Below are positions 1-7,862 of a stretch of DNA of 13,835 nucleotides, piece by piece. Positions within the stretch are counted from its first letter, which is position 1. Each line of letters opens with the position of its first letter. Made by a program: the position numbers and the translations under genes. The notes beneath the pieces are model-generated. The model worked only from the letters and a program-made list of their open reading frames with translations, was not told the DNA's origin and searched no databases. Origin of the DNA: JBPCOB01 sp051000715 (lineage in GTDB: Bacteria > Actinomycetota > Actinomycetes > JALYNC01); contig JBPCOB010000197.1 in assembly GCA_051000715.1 (NCBI GenBank), positions 1 through 13,835 of the forward strand, read 5' to 3'.

Positions 1-386
1 GCGCCTAGCTTGACCAGGACCTGGGCGGCGGCGCCCTCGCCCTCGCGGATCAGGCCGAGCAGGATGTGCTCGGTGCCGATGTAGTTGTGGCCGAGCTTCA
101 GCGCATCGCGGAGGGAGAGCTCGAGCACCTTCTTGGCGCGTGGGGTGAAGGGGATGTGACCGGAAGGAGCCGACTGGCCCCGTCCGATGATTTCTTCGAC
201 CTGCTGGCGGACGCCCTCGAGGGAGATGCCGAGCGACTCGAGGGCCTTGGCGGCCACGCCCTCGCCCTCGTGGATCAGGCCGAGCAGGATGTGCTCGGTG
301 CCGATGTAGTTGTGGTTGAGCATCCTGGCCTCTTCCTGCGCCAGGACCACCACGCGCCGCGCGCGGTCGGTGAACCTCTCGAACAC
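1..386 (-). CDS. clpC: ClpC-type AAA+ unfoldase, N-terminal domain (partial, runs off left edge)
   Basis: This is the first 128 codons of the ATPase that unfolds proteins for the ClpP protease in the cytosol. Read on the minus strand from GTG at 386, it begins MFERFTDRARRVVVLAQEEA. It then shows the two Clp-N repeats that bind adaptors and substrates: HNYIGTEHILLGLIHEGEG at about residues 24-42, and the near-copy HNYIGTEHILLGLIREGEG at about 99-117. The ATPase modules lie outside the window. The start at 386 is chosen because a strong ribosome-binding site (GAAGGGAGG, 392-400) sits five bases upstream, and because residue 1 matches the usual ClpC N-terminus. The frame stays open upstream to another GTG at 461, which begins a second imperfect copy of the same N-terminus (see the repeat entry). 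The gene is divergent from the glutamine synthetase gene. It could be a second ClpC paralogue rather than the main housekeeping copy. Confidence 0.93.
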   Translation of the reverse strand, partial: MFERFTDRARRVVVLAQEEARMLNHNYIGTEHILLGLIHEGEGVAAKALESLGISLEGVRQQVEEIIGRGQSAPSGHIPFTPRAKKVLELSLRDALKLGHNYIGTEHILLGLIREGEGAAAQVLVKLG

Positions 387-461
387 GACGACCTCCCTTC
401 TTCGCCGGATCTGCGCCCGGACCACCACACGCCCCACCCGCTCGGTGAACCTCTCGAACAC
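336..461 (-). repeat. Imperfect tandem duplication of the clpC 5' end (75-base period)
   Basis: Bases 411-461 and 336-386, read on the minus strand, match at 45 of 51 positions by my count. Both begin GTGTTCGAGAGGTTCACCGA. The copies are 75 bases (25 codons) apart, in the same frame, with no stop between them. The upstream copy encodes VFERFTERVGRVVVRAQ and the authentic start encodes VFERFTDRARRVVVLAQ. After residue 17 the upstream copy diverges into an Arg-rich stretch that also contains the clpC ribosome-binding site. The upstream GTG has no clear Shine-Dalgarno sequence. It is therefore either a decaying duplication or an alternative start giving a 25-residue-longer ClpC. Confidence 0.85.
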
Positions 462-538
462 CGGGGCCCCCGTCCGTTTCCCGGTCGTCACCGTGGCAGG
501 AGTACCCCCGAGCCTGTACCGGCTGGGAGGATGACGCC

Positions 539-1879
539 ATGGACCGCCAGCAGGAGTATGTGCTCCGGACCCTCGAAGAGCACGACATCCGTTTCGTGCG
601 CCTGTGGTTTACCGACGTACTGGGCTTGCTCAAGTCGGTGGGCGTGGCGCCGGCCGAGCTCGAGGGGGCGTTCGCCGAGGGCATCGGCTTCGACGGCTCG
701 GCGATCGAGGGGTTCGCCCGGGTGCACGAGGCCGACATGCTGGCTCGACCGGACGCGACCACCTTCTCGGTCATGCCGCTGCGCGGCGATTCGACCGGTA
801 CGGCGAGGATGTTCTGCGACATCGTGCTGCCCGACGGCAGCCCGAGCTGGGCCGATCCCCGGTACGTGCTCCGCCGGGCGCTCGCCCGGGCCGGCGAGTC
901 CGGTTTCACCTTCTACACCCATCCCGAGATCGAGTTCTTCCTGCTCGAGGGCCGACCGAGCCGCCCGGGCCAGGTGCCCGTGCCGGTGGATGCGGGCGGC
1001 TACTTCGACCACACGCCGCACGACGTCGGCCACGACTTCCGCCGCTCGGCTATCTCGGTGTTGGAGTCGATGGGCGTCTCGGTGGAGTTCAGCCACCACG
1101 AGGTGGCCCCCGGCCAGCAGGAGATCGACCTGCGGTACGCCGACGCCCTCACCACCGCGGACAACGTCATGACGTTCCGGCTGGTGGTCAAGGAGGTGGC
1201 GCTCGAGCAGGGGGTCTACGCCTCGTTCATGCCCAAGCCGTTCGAGGGCCAGCCGGGGTCCGCGATGCACACCCACCTGTCGCTGTTCGAGGGTGACCGC
1301 AACGCCTTCCACGAACCCAGTGACCCCTACTACCTGTCTAAGGTCGGTCGCGCCTTCATCGCCGGCCTGCTCACCCACGCAGCCGAGATCACGGCGGTGA
1401 CCAATCAGTGGGTCAACAGCTACAAGCGGCTCTTCGGCGGCGGGGAGGCGCCGGCGTACGTCTGCTGGGGGCACAACAACCGCTCGGCGCTGGTGCGGGT
1501 GCCGATGTACAAGCCGTACAAGGGCAACTCCACCCGCATCGAGGTGCGCTCGCCGGACTCCGCGTGCAACCCCTACCTCGCGTTCGCTTTGCTCCTGGCG
1601 GCTGGCCTCGAGGGCATCGAGAAGGGCTACGAACTGCCCGATGGCGCGGAGGACGACGTCTGGAGCCTGACCGAGGGTGAGCGGCGGGCGCTCGGGATCG
1701 AGCCGCTGCCGGGCAGCCTGGCGGAGGCGATCTCGGTCATGGAGCGCTCGGAGCTGGTTGCCAAGACGCTCGGGGAGCACGTCTTCGACTTCTTCCTGCG
1801 CAACAAGCGGGCCGAGTGGGAGGACTACCGGCGCCGGGTCACCCCGTTCGAGCTCGAGCGCTACCTGCCCGTCCTGTGA
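539..1879 (+). CDS. glnA2: Glutamine synthetase, GlnA2-like (GSI-family) enzyme
   Basis: This 446-residue GSI-fold ligase probably couples ATP hydrolysis to gamma-glutamylation in the cytosol. Its sequence closely follows mycobacterial GlnA2, which also sits next to glnE. Visible catalytic features are FDGSAIEGF (51-59), the metal-binding HPEIEF (128-133), HHEVAPGQQEID (186-197), MHTHLS (243-248), NSYKRL (293-298) and the active-site RIEVRSPDSACNPYLAFA (333-350). At the position of the GSI adenylylation tyrosine (NLYDLPPEE in E. coli) the sequence reads DVWSLTEGE, so Trp375 replaces Tyr. Relatives in Streptomyces (GlnA2, GlnA3) glutamylate polyamines rather than ammonia, and that substrate is possible here. 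The ATG at 539 has GGGAGG eight bases upstream. Its TGA overlaps the glnE GTG. Assignment to the GlnA2 branch is firm from overall sequence; the acceptor substrate is inferred. Confidence 0.93.
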   Translation: MDRQQEYVLRTLEEHDIRFVRLWFTDVLGLLKSVGVAPAELEGAFAEGIGFDGSAIEGFARVHEADMLARPDATTFSVMPLRGDSTGTARMFCDIVLPDGSPSWADPRYVLRRALARAGESGFTFYTHPEIEFFLLEGRPSRPGQVPVPVDAGGYFDHTPHDVGHDFRRSAISVLESMGVSVEFSHHEVAPGQQEIDLRYADALTTADNVMTFRLVVKEVALEQGVYASFMPKPFEGQPGSAMHTHLSLFEGDRNAFHEPSDPYYLSKVGRAFIAGLLTHAAEITAVTNQWVNSYKRLFGGGEAPAYVCWGHNNRSALVRVPMYKPYKGNSTRIEVRSPDSACNPYLAFALLLAAGLEGIEKGYELPDGAEDDVWSLTEGERRALGIEPLPGSLAEAISVMERSELVAKTLGEHVFDFFLRNKRAEWEDYRRRVTPFELERYLPVL

Positions 1880-4839
1880 CCCCCCACGCCCTGCGCCAGA
1901 CGAGCGGGTCTGGCCGGTTGGCGCGACTGGGCTTCACAGATCCCGACGTGGCGGCCCGCCGGCTGCACTCGATGGGCCTGGCCGATCCGCCGGAGAACGA
2001 GGTGCTGGCGGCGGTGGCCGCGGCCGCTGACCCGGACCTCGCTCTGGCGGCGCTGGATCGGCTGCTGGGCGCAGCCACGGACAGGCTGCAGCTGCTCGCC
2101 GCGCTGCGCGAGCAAGCCGGCCTGCGCCAGCGGCTGATCGGCGTACTGGGGGCCAGTGCCGCTCTCGGCGAGCACCTCGCCCGCCACCCGGTCGACTGGT
2201 GGGTGCTGGCGGACGAGCGGGCCGCCGCCGTCCGGCCCAGCCGGTTCGGCCTGGAGTCGACCATGCGAGCCGCGGTCCGGGCGACCAAACCGCTGGACGC
2301 GCTGCGACTGGCGTATCGGCGCTGCCTGCTCGACTTGGCCGCCCGCGACCTGACCGGCGCACTGGCGGTCGAGGAGGTGGCCGGTGAGCTGGCCGATCTC
2401 GCCGGCGCGACGTTGAGCGGCGCGCTGGCTCTCGCCCGGGCGCAGCTGCCTGCCGACGCGGAGCCCTGCCGGCTGGCGGTGGTCGGGCTGGGCAAGTGCG
2501 GCGGGCGCGAGCTCAACTACGTCAGCGACGTGGACGTCATCTTCGTCACCGAACCGGAAGCAGGCGGTGATGAGACGGCTGCTCTTCGTACGGCGACGAC
2601 GCTCGCCAGTGGGCTGATCCACGCCTGCTCGACGGTGACGGCCGAAGGCGGGATCTGGCCGGTGGACACCGCGCTACGGCCGGAGGGACGGGCCGGCCCG
2701 CTGGTGCGCACCCTGGCCAGCCACGAGGCCTACTACCGCCGGTGGGCCAAGACCTGGGAGTTCCAGGCTCTGGTCAAGGCCCGGCCGGTGGCCGGCGACC
2801 TCGACCTCGGGAGGGCGTACCTCGACCGGCTCCGTCCCCTGGTGTGGAGCGCGGCGGAGCGCCCCGGCTTCGTCGACGACGTGCAGGCGATGCGCCGACG
2901 GGTCGAGTCGGCGCTGCCGCGCGCCGGGGCCGACCGGGAGCTCAAGCTCGGCCCCGGCGGCCTGCGCGACATCGAGTTCGCCGTCCAGCTGCTGCAGCTC
3001 GTCCACGGTCGCTCCGACCCGGACCTGCACAGCGGTACGACGCTGACCGCGCTGGCTGCCCTCGCCGCCGGCGGCTACGTCGGCCGTGCCGACGCCGCCG
3101 GCCTGGCGGCGGCGTACCGGTTCCTGCGCACGGTGGAGCACCGGCTGCAGCTGCAGCGGTTACGGCGTACGCACAAGCTGCCGACCGACCCGGCCCAACT
3201 GCGCTGGCTCGCCCGTTCGCTGGGCTACCGGGCCGATCCGGTGGCGGCTCTGACGGCCGAGCATGCCGCCCACGCCCGCGAGGTGCGCCGGCTGCACGAG
3301 AAGCTGTTCTACCGGCCGCTGCTCGGGGCGGTCGCCCGGTTGCCGGCCGAGGAGGCTCGGCTCACCCCGGCCGCGGCCCGGCGGCGGCTGGAGGCCCTGG
3401 GCTTCCGCGACCCCGTCGGTGCCCTGCGGCACCTCGAGGTGCTCACCGCCGGAGTGAGTAGGCGGTCGGCGATCCAGCGGACGCTGCTGCCGGTGATGCT
3501 CGGCTGGTTCGCCGACGCACCGGACCCGGACGCCGGCCTGCTCTCGTTCCGTCAGGTCAGCGACTCTCTGGGCAGTACTCACTGGTACCTCCGGCTGCTT
3601 CGCGACGAGGGAGTGGTGGCCGAGCGGCTGGCCCGGTTGCTCGCCACCAGCCGCTACGCCGCCGACCTGCTCGGCCGGGCGCCCGAGGCCGTCGCGCTGC
3701 TCGCCGGGAACGATGAGCTGCAGCCGCGGTCCGCCACCGAGTTGCAGACTGAGATGCGAGCCGCCGTACGCCGGCACCACGACGACCCCGAGGCCGCGGT
3801 CGTCGCTGTCCGGGCGCTGCGCCGGCGGGAGCTGCTGCGGATTGCCTGCGCGGATCTTTTGGGGTTGGCCGACGTGGTGGCGGTGGGGCCAGCGCTGGCG
3901 GACAGCACCGTCGCCGCCCTGGTCGCGGCACTGGATGCCGCCACGCGTGCCGTCGAGACCGAGCGGGGCGCTGAGCTGCCGGCGCGGCTGCTGGTCGTGG
4001 CCGTCGGTCGGCTCGGCGGCCGCGAGTCCGGGTACGGCAGCGACGCCGACGTGCTCTTCGTGCACGAGCCGCTGCCGGGCACGTCCGACGCGGCGGCGGC
4101 GGCCGGGGCGCACCAGGTGTTCGAGGAGCTGCGCCGGCTGCTTTCGGTGCCGGCTCACGACCCGCCGCTCGGGGTGGATGCGGACCTCCGTCCGGAGGGC
4201 CGGCAGGGGCCGTTGACCCGCAGTTTGGCGTCGTACGCCGCTTACTACTCGCGCTGGTCGTCACCCTGGGAGGCGCAGGCGCTGCTCCGGGCGCTCCCGT
4301 GTGCCGGCGATCCCGGGCTGCGGGAACGGTTCACCGACGTCATCGCCCCGGTGCGCTGGCCCGTCGGTGGCATCGACGCCGCAGCCGTGCGGGAGATCCG
4401 CCGGCTCAAGGCCAGGGTCGAGGCGGAGCGGTTGCCGCGTGGCGCCGACCCGGCCCTGCACACCAAGCTCGGCCGCGGCGGGCTCGCCGACGTCGAGTGG
4501 ACCGTTCAGCTTCTGCAGCTGCGGTACGCCGGCGCGGAGCCCGCCCTGCGGGCAACCGGCACGCTCGAGGCGCTGCGTGCCGCCACCGCGGCCGGTGTGC
4601 TCGGGGCCCAGGACGCGGCGACGCTGGAAGCGGCCTGGCGGACCGCGACCCGGGTCCGCAACGCGATCATGCTGGCGCGCGGTCGCCCGGCGGACGCGGT
4701 GCCGACCGACGTCCGGGAGCTGGCCGGGGTCGCCAGGGTCGTCGGCTACCCTGCCGGGCGGTCCGTTGAGCTGCTGGAGGACTACCGCCGGGTCACCCGC
4801 CGGGCTCGCGCGGTGGTGGAGAGGGTGTTCTACGGATGA
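1876..4839 (+). CDS. glnE: Bifunctional glutamine synthetase adenylyltransferase/deadenylylase
   Basis: GlnE adds AMP to, and removes it from, the regulatory tyrosine of GSI glutamine synthetase according to nitrogen status. The 987-residue protein has the normal two-part layout. The N-terminal deadenylylase half carries the nucleotidyltransferase motif GLGKCGGREL...SDVDVIF (204-223, Asp218 and Asp220) and GPGGLRDIEF at about 358. The C-terminal adenylyltransferase half carries GRLGGRESGYGSDADVLF (711-728, Asp723 and Asp725) and GRGGLADVEW at about 866. Both Asp-x-Asp pairs are present, so both activities look intact. The frame is open further upstream, inside the synthetase gene. I chose GTG at 1876 because it forms a GTGA overlap with the synthetase stop, a typical coupled start, and gives the expected family length. 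Its likely target is a separate GlnA1 elsewhere in the genome, since the adjacent synthetase lacks the tyrosine. Confidence 0.95.
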   Translation: MTPHALRQTSGSGRLARLGFTDPDVAARRLHSMGLADPPENEVLAAVAAAADPDLALAALDRLLGAATDRLQLLAALREQAGLRQRLIGVLGASAALGEHLARHPVDWWVLADERAAAVRPSRFGLESTMRAAVRATKPLDALRLAYRRCLLDLAARDLTGALAVEEVAGELADLAGATLSGALALARAQLPADAEPCRLAVVGLGKCGGRELNYVSDVDVIFVTEPEAGGDETAALRTATTLASGLIHACSTVTAEGGIWPVDTALRPEGRAGPLVRTLASHEAYYRRWAKTWEFQALVKARPVAGDLDLGRAYLDRLRPLVWSAAERPGFVDDVQAMRRRVESALPRAGADRELKLGPGGLRDIEFAVQLLQLVHGRSDPDLHSGTTLTALAALAAGGYVGRADAAGLAAAYRFLRTVEHRLQLQRLRRTHKLPTDPAQLRWLARSLGYRADPVAALTAEHAAHAREVRRLHEKLFYRPLLGAVARLPAEEARLTPAAARRRLEALGFRDPVGALRHLEVLTAGVSRRSAIQRTLLPVMLGWFADAPDPDAGLLSFRQVSDSLGSTHWYLRLLRDEGVVAERLARLLATSRYAADLLGRAPEAVALLAGNDELQPRSATELQTEMRAAVRRHHDDPEAAVVAVRALRRRELLRIACADLLGLADVVAVGPALADSTVAALVAALDAATRAVETERGAELPARLLVVAVGRLGGRESGYGSDADVLFVHEPLPGTSDAAAAAGAHQVFEELRRLLSVPAHDPPLGVDADLRPEGRQGPLTRSLASYAAYYSRWSSPWEAQALLRALPCAGDPGLRERFTDVIAPVRWPVGGIDAAAVREIRRLKARVEAERLPRGADPALHTKLGRGGLADVEWTVQLLQLRYAGAEPALRATGTLEALRAATAAGVLGAQDAATLEAAWRTATRVRNAIMLARGRPADAVPTDVRELAGVARVVGYPAGRSVELLEDYRRVTRRARAVVERVFYG

Positions 4840-5771
4840 GCGCGCCGGCCGCCGCCGACCTGATGCCGCGGGCGGCGCACCGGCAGGTGGCCGCCGGTGG
4901 GGTCCGCTTCTCGCTCTACCGGGCGGACCCGAATCGGCACCGGCGTACGACCCCGGCGCTGCTGCTGCATGGCGTGCCGCAGACCGCGATCTGCTGGCGG
5001 AACCTGCTGACTGAGCTGGCCCGGGACCGGATTGTGCTGGCGCCCGACCTCAAGGGCCTGGGTGGCACCGAGGCGGGGGGAAGCTACGACGTTCCCTCGC
5101 TGGTACGCGAGCTTGCCGCACTGGTGGTGCACGAGGTCGACGGCCCGGTCGACGTTGTCGGGCACGACTGGGGAGGCGTGCTCGGGCTCGGGCTGGCCGG
5201 CGCGCGGCCGGACCTGGTCCGGCGGTTGGTCGTGGTGAATGCGCCGTTCCGGCAGCTCAACCTGCTGCGTGCGCCGCACCTGGTGTTGTTCGCGCTCCCG
5301 CTGCTGCCGGAGGCGCTGTTTGCCGCCGGGGGGCGACCGCTGATGTCGGCATTGTTGCGCGCCGGGTGGAAGAGCTCCCGGCCGCTGGACCGGTCGGTCC
5401 TGAGTCACTACGTCGACGCGTACGCCGACCCGGCCCGGATCCGGGCGATGTTGGCCTACTACCGGGCCAGCACCAGGGGCCGGCTCCCGCCCTGGCTACT
5501 GGCAACGCTGACCCGCGGCCGGACCGGCCGGCGGCCACCACTACCGCAGGTGCGGGCGGAACGGCACCTGGTGGTCTGGGGTGCCGAGGACCCGGTGCTG
5601 CCCATCTCGGTCGGCGAGTCGGTGGTCCGTGATCTCGGCCCGGAAACCACCTTCATCACCGTGCCCCGAGCCGGCCACTTCGTCGTCGAGGAGGCGCCGG
5701 AGGTGGTTGTGCCGGCGATCGCGGGCTTCCTCAGAACGACGCCGGCGCCGGCCAGGGGCGCGGCAGACTAA
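4836..5771 (+). CDS. Alpha/beta hydrolase, epoxide hydrolase/dehalogenase-like
   Basis: This is a 311-residue soluble alpha/beta-hydrolase-fold enzyme. The oxyanion-hole motif HGVPQT is at 45-50. The nucleophile elbow is GHDWGG at 109-114, with Asp111 as nucleophile; an aspartate there is typical of epoxide hydrolases and haloalkane dehalogenases rather than esterases, which use serine. The acid is likely Asp252 in WGAEDPVLP, and the base His281 in AGHFVVEEAPE. The helical cap (about 140-235) contains a YYR at 208-210 that could supply the lid tyrosines of an epoxide hydrolase. The start ATG overlaps the glnE stop as ATGA, so translation is probably coupled to glnE, although no metabolic link to nitrogen control is evident. 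The last 41 bases overlap the convergent PAP2 gene. The substrate cannot be predicted from the sequence. Confidence 0.88.
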   Translation: MSAPAAADLMPRAAHRQVAAGGVRFSLYRADPNRHRRTTPALLLHGVPQTAICWRNLLTELARDRIVLAPDLKGLGGTEAGGSYDVPSLVRELAALVVHEVDGPVDVVGHDWGGVLGLGLAGARPDLVRRLVVVNAPFRQLNLLRAPHLVLFALPLLPEALFAAGGRPLMSALLRAGWKSSRPLDRSVLSHYVDAYADPARIRAMLAYYRASTRGRLPPWLLATLTRGRTGRRPPLPQVRAERHLVVWGAEDPVLPISVGESVVRDLGPETTFITVPRAGHFVVEEAPEVVVPAIAGFLRTTPAPARGAAD

Positions 5772-6615
5772 CGGCCAGCGGCGTCGGGCTGCTCAACGCC
5801 GGGCGGCCGGACAGCAGCCGCTGGACCCCGAACCCACAGCCCAGCGCTACCAGGCCGCCGACCGCGTCCAGCAGGAAGTGGTTGGCGGTGGCCAGGATGA
5901 CCAGCACTGTGATCACCGGGTAGATCGCGCCGACCACCCGCAGCCAGCGTCGCCGGGTCAGCGTCACGATGACGACGGCGCACCACAGCGCCCAGCCGAC
6001 GTGCAGCGACGGCATCGCGGCGTACTGGTTGGAGGCCGCGTCCATGCCGCTGGTACCCCACGATCCCCAGATGTGGTCGCGGACGACGGTGTCCACGAAG
6101 CCGTGTGCGACCAGCATCCGGGGCGGTGCCAGCGAGTAGTTCCAGAACCCGATGAGCGCCACAAGGTTGGTCCCGAGCAGCACGGCGCGGGCCGAGCGGT
6201 AGCGCAGCGGGTGTCGCAGATAGAGCCAGCCGAGCACGGCCACGGTGACCACGAAGTGCATGATCGCGTACCAGTAGTCCGCGAAGAGGCTGAGCCAGTG
6301 CACCGACGCCACGAGCCGGTTGAGGGGCAGCTCGATGTCGAGGTGCAGGGCGCGCTCGACGGCGTACAGCGCCTCGGCCCGGTGGCGGGCGCCGACCTGG
6401 TGTGTCGGTACGCCGTTGCGGATCAGTGAGTAGAGCAGGTAGCACAGCGCGATGAAGGTGACCTCTTCCCACAGCCGAGGCCGGCGTAGGCGACGCAGCC
6501 GGTAGGGCCGGAGCCCGGAGTACCCGGACCGCTGCGGCCGCCGCGGACCAGTCGGGACCGCCAGCGGCTCCATGTCCGTTGGCCGCTCCAGGCGACAGCT
6601 CGATGTGGCCCCCAC
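5731..6615 (-). CDS. PAP2-superfamily membrane protein (Aur1/Ipt1-type phosphatase/phosphotransferase)
   Basis: This polytopic protein of about 294 residues has around six membrane helices (roughly 51-66, 118-133, 143-160, 203-220, 226-243 and 249-266). The PAP2 catalytic pattern is visible in order: NYSLAPPRML with Arg166, MPSLHVGW (201-208) with His205, and ANHFLLD (244-250) with His246 and Asp250. The SLHVGW form and the layout resemble the inositolphosphotransferase (Aur1/Ipt1) branch, which acts on lipid-linked phosphate at the membrane outer face. A phospholipid, isoprenoid or inositol-lipid substrate is possible. The first 45 residues are basic and probably cytoplasmic. The start is uncertain: GTG at 6615 has GGCAGGA upstream, and ATG at 6573 (residue 15) is the alternative. 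The gene converges on the alpha/beta hydrolase with a 41-base overlap and is divergent from the membrane gene at 6802. Confidence 0.85.
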   Translation of the reverse strand: MGATSSCRLERPTDMEPLAVPTGPRRPQRSGYSGLRPYRLRRLRRPRLWEEVTFIALCYLLYSLIRNGVPTHQVGARHRAEALYAVERALHLDIELPLNRLVASVHWLSLFADYWYAIMHFVVTVAVLGWLYLRHPLRYRSARAVLLGTNLVALIGFWNYSLAPPRMLVAHGFVDTVVRDHIWGSWGTSGMDAASNQYAAMPSLHVGWALWCAVVIVTLTRRRWLRVVGAIYPVITVLVILATANHFLLDAVGGLVALGCGFGVQRLLSGRPALSSPTPLAVSLPRPWPAPASF

Positions 6616-6801
6616 GACAGTGATCCTGCCAGAGGTCGCGTCCGGTGTCCGCCGACGTCACCGGCCGAACGACAGATCCCGCAACCTGCTCTCTCCGCGT
6701 GGGCGGGCCGGGCGCGGCGCTGGACCGGGCGATCAAGCGTGCGGGCCTGGCTATGCTGTGCACCCGCTCAGTCGCCGACAGTGAAGCTTCGGACGGTGTG
6801 C

Positions 6802-7014
6802 ATGGCCGTACCCGCCCGCCCGTCGCCTGCCTCGAGCCGCGCGCAGCGTGTGGAGCTGGCGGTGTACGCCTTCGCGGCCGTCTCGCTCATCGTGCTCGGC
6901 GTGGTGTTCCAGACACCGGTACTCAACTGGATCGTGGGGCCGGCCTACATCGTTTCCGTGGTGACGCTCGGAACGCCGCTCGCGCTCAAGATGGCGCGGG
7001 TCGATCAACAGTGA
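6802..7014 (+). CDS. Small two-helix membrane protein, unknown family
   Basis: I do not recognise the family. From ATG at 6802 the product is 70 residues, beginning MAVPARPSPASSRAQRVE. It has two hydrophobic segments, VYAFAAVSLIVLGVVF and WIVGPAYIVSVVTLGTPLAL, separated by a short polar turn, and ends ARVDQQ. In-frame GTG codons at 6781 and 6796 are alternative starts; no Shine-Dalgarno sequence clearly favours one. A TATGCT hexamer at 6752-6757 could be a -10 element for any of them, but I see no good -35. The stop codon overlaps the GTG of the next gene (GTGA at 7011-7014). The protein is therefore likely made with the membrane hydrolase and may be its partner or assembly factor; that role is inference. 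Confidence 0.72.
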   Translation: MAVPARPSPASSRAQRVELAVYAFAAVSLIVLGVVFQTPVLNWIVGPAYIVSVVTLGTPLALKMARVDQQ

Positions 7015-7862
7015 GCTGGGCGGCGCACGAGCTGGAGAGCTACTTCATCCAGAAGCACACGAGGTTCAAGGTCTCCTATCTCGCCATTCTGTCGGGCTGC
7101 CTGCTGCCCGACCTCTTCACGAAGCTGCCCGTCTACGGCTTCCGAATCGGCGACATCACGCTCAAGGCGTCCGACCCGGCGCAGTATCACCGGGGCTGGC
7201 CGGGGGTCGGCTTCACCCACTCCCTGCTGTTCGGGGTCGTGGTAGCGACCGTGGTACTCGGAGCCACCCGCAACCAGGCCTGGTTCCTCGGGCTCATCCT
7301 CGGCCAGTGGGCGCACGTGCTAACCGACACCCTCGACAGCGTCGGCACGATGCTGCTGTTCCCTTTCACGACCGTGCACTACTCGCTGCACATGTGGGCG
7401 TACGCCGCACAGGCCGGCCGGTACGGCGATGCCGCCGCCTACTACTCCAGCCTCGGTGGTGTCTGGGACTTCCTCTGGCTCGTGCTCGCCCTGTCCGGTT
7501 GGCAGGTCTTCACGCGCCGGTTCTTCTTCGAGACCGTGGTGCCGAACGACCCGGTCTGGGGCTGGCTGCGGCGCCGCTTCGACCTGTCCGACCGGGCGAT
7601 GCTCGCCCTCTATCGGTCCTACTTCCTCTACGGCGGCTGCCGCATCTTCGCCTGGTTCATCTGGTCGCGGGTTACGGTCAAGGCGCCCCTGGACTGGAGC
7701 TGGGGCGGGCCCTACTTCGTCACGGCGGTGGCGCTGCCTCAACAGACCTGGGCCAGCTTCGCCGTACAAACGGTCCTGGGATCGGCCGGCCTGGGGCTAC
7801 TGCTCTACCTCAGCTGGCAAGCGTTCGGCGCGCGGCTATGGAACAGGTGCCCGGTCGGTTGA
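7011..7862 (+). CDS. YdjM-like membrane-bound metal-dependent hydrolase
   Basis: This 283-residue multi-pass membrane protein carries the conserved polar residues of the YdjM/membrane metal-dependent hydrolase family. They are HELE (6-9), PDLFTK (33-38), a histidine in YHRG (60), FTHSLLFG (68-75, His70) and AHVLTD (101-106, His102 and Asp106). These lie at helix ends where they could form a metal site. Hydrophobic helices flank them (about 71-88, 91-108, 153-168 and 250-270), and a long middle part is rich in Trp, Phe and Tyr. At 283 residues it is longer than the minimal family domain, with an extra C-terminal half. The true substrate of the family is poorly known. The GTG start is set by the 4-base overlap with the upstream small membrane protein gene; the frame is open further upstream but without a convincing start. 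Confidence 0.82.
   Translation: MSWAAHELESYFIQKHTRFKVSYLAILSGCLLPDLFTKLPVYGFRIGDITLKASDPAQYHRGWPGVGFTHSLLFGVVVATVVLGATRNQAWFLGLILGQWAHVLTDTLDSVGTMLLFPFTTVHYSLHMWAYAAQAGRYGDAAAYYSSLGGVWDFLWLVLALSGWQVFTRRFFFETVVPNDPVWGWLRRRFDLSDRAMLALYRSYFLYGGCRIFAWFIWSRVTVKAPLDWSWGGPYFVTAVALPQQTWASFAVQTVLGSAGLGLLLYLSWQAFGARLWNRCPVG

Noticed and set aside
488..1780. A 430-codon open frame on the minus strand opposite the glutamine synthetase gene
   Set aside because: Its translation is Arg/His/Leu-rich with no recognisable domain and mirrors the GC-biased codons of the real gene on the other strand.
1816..1875. Earlier start for glnE inside the synthetase gene
   Set aside because: The frame is open, but the added residues are only out-of-frame synthetase codons; the GTGA overlap at 1876 is the usual coupled start and fits the family length.
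3160..4158. Long minus-strand frame opposite glnE (also 1861-2622)
   Set aside because: Low-complexity Arg/Gln/Gly translation, fully covered by glnE, whose motifs are intact on the plus strand.
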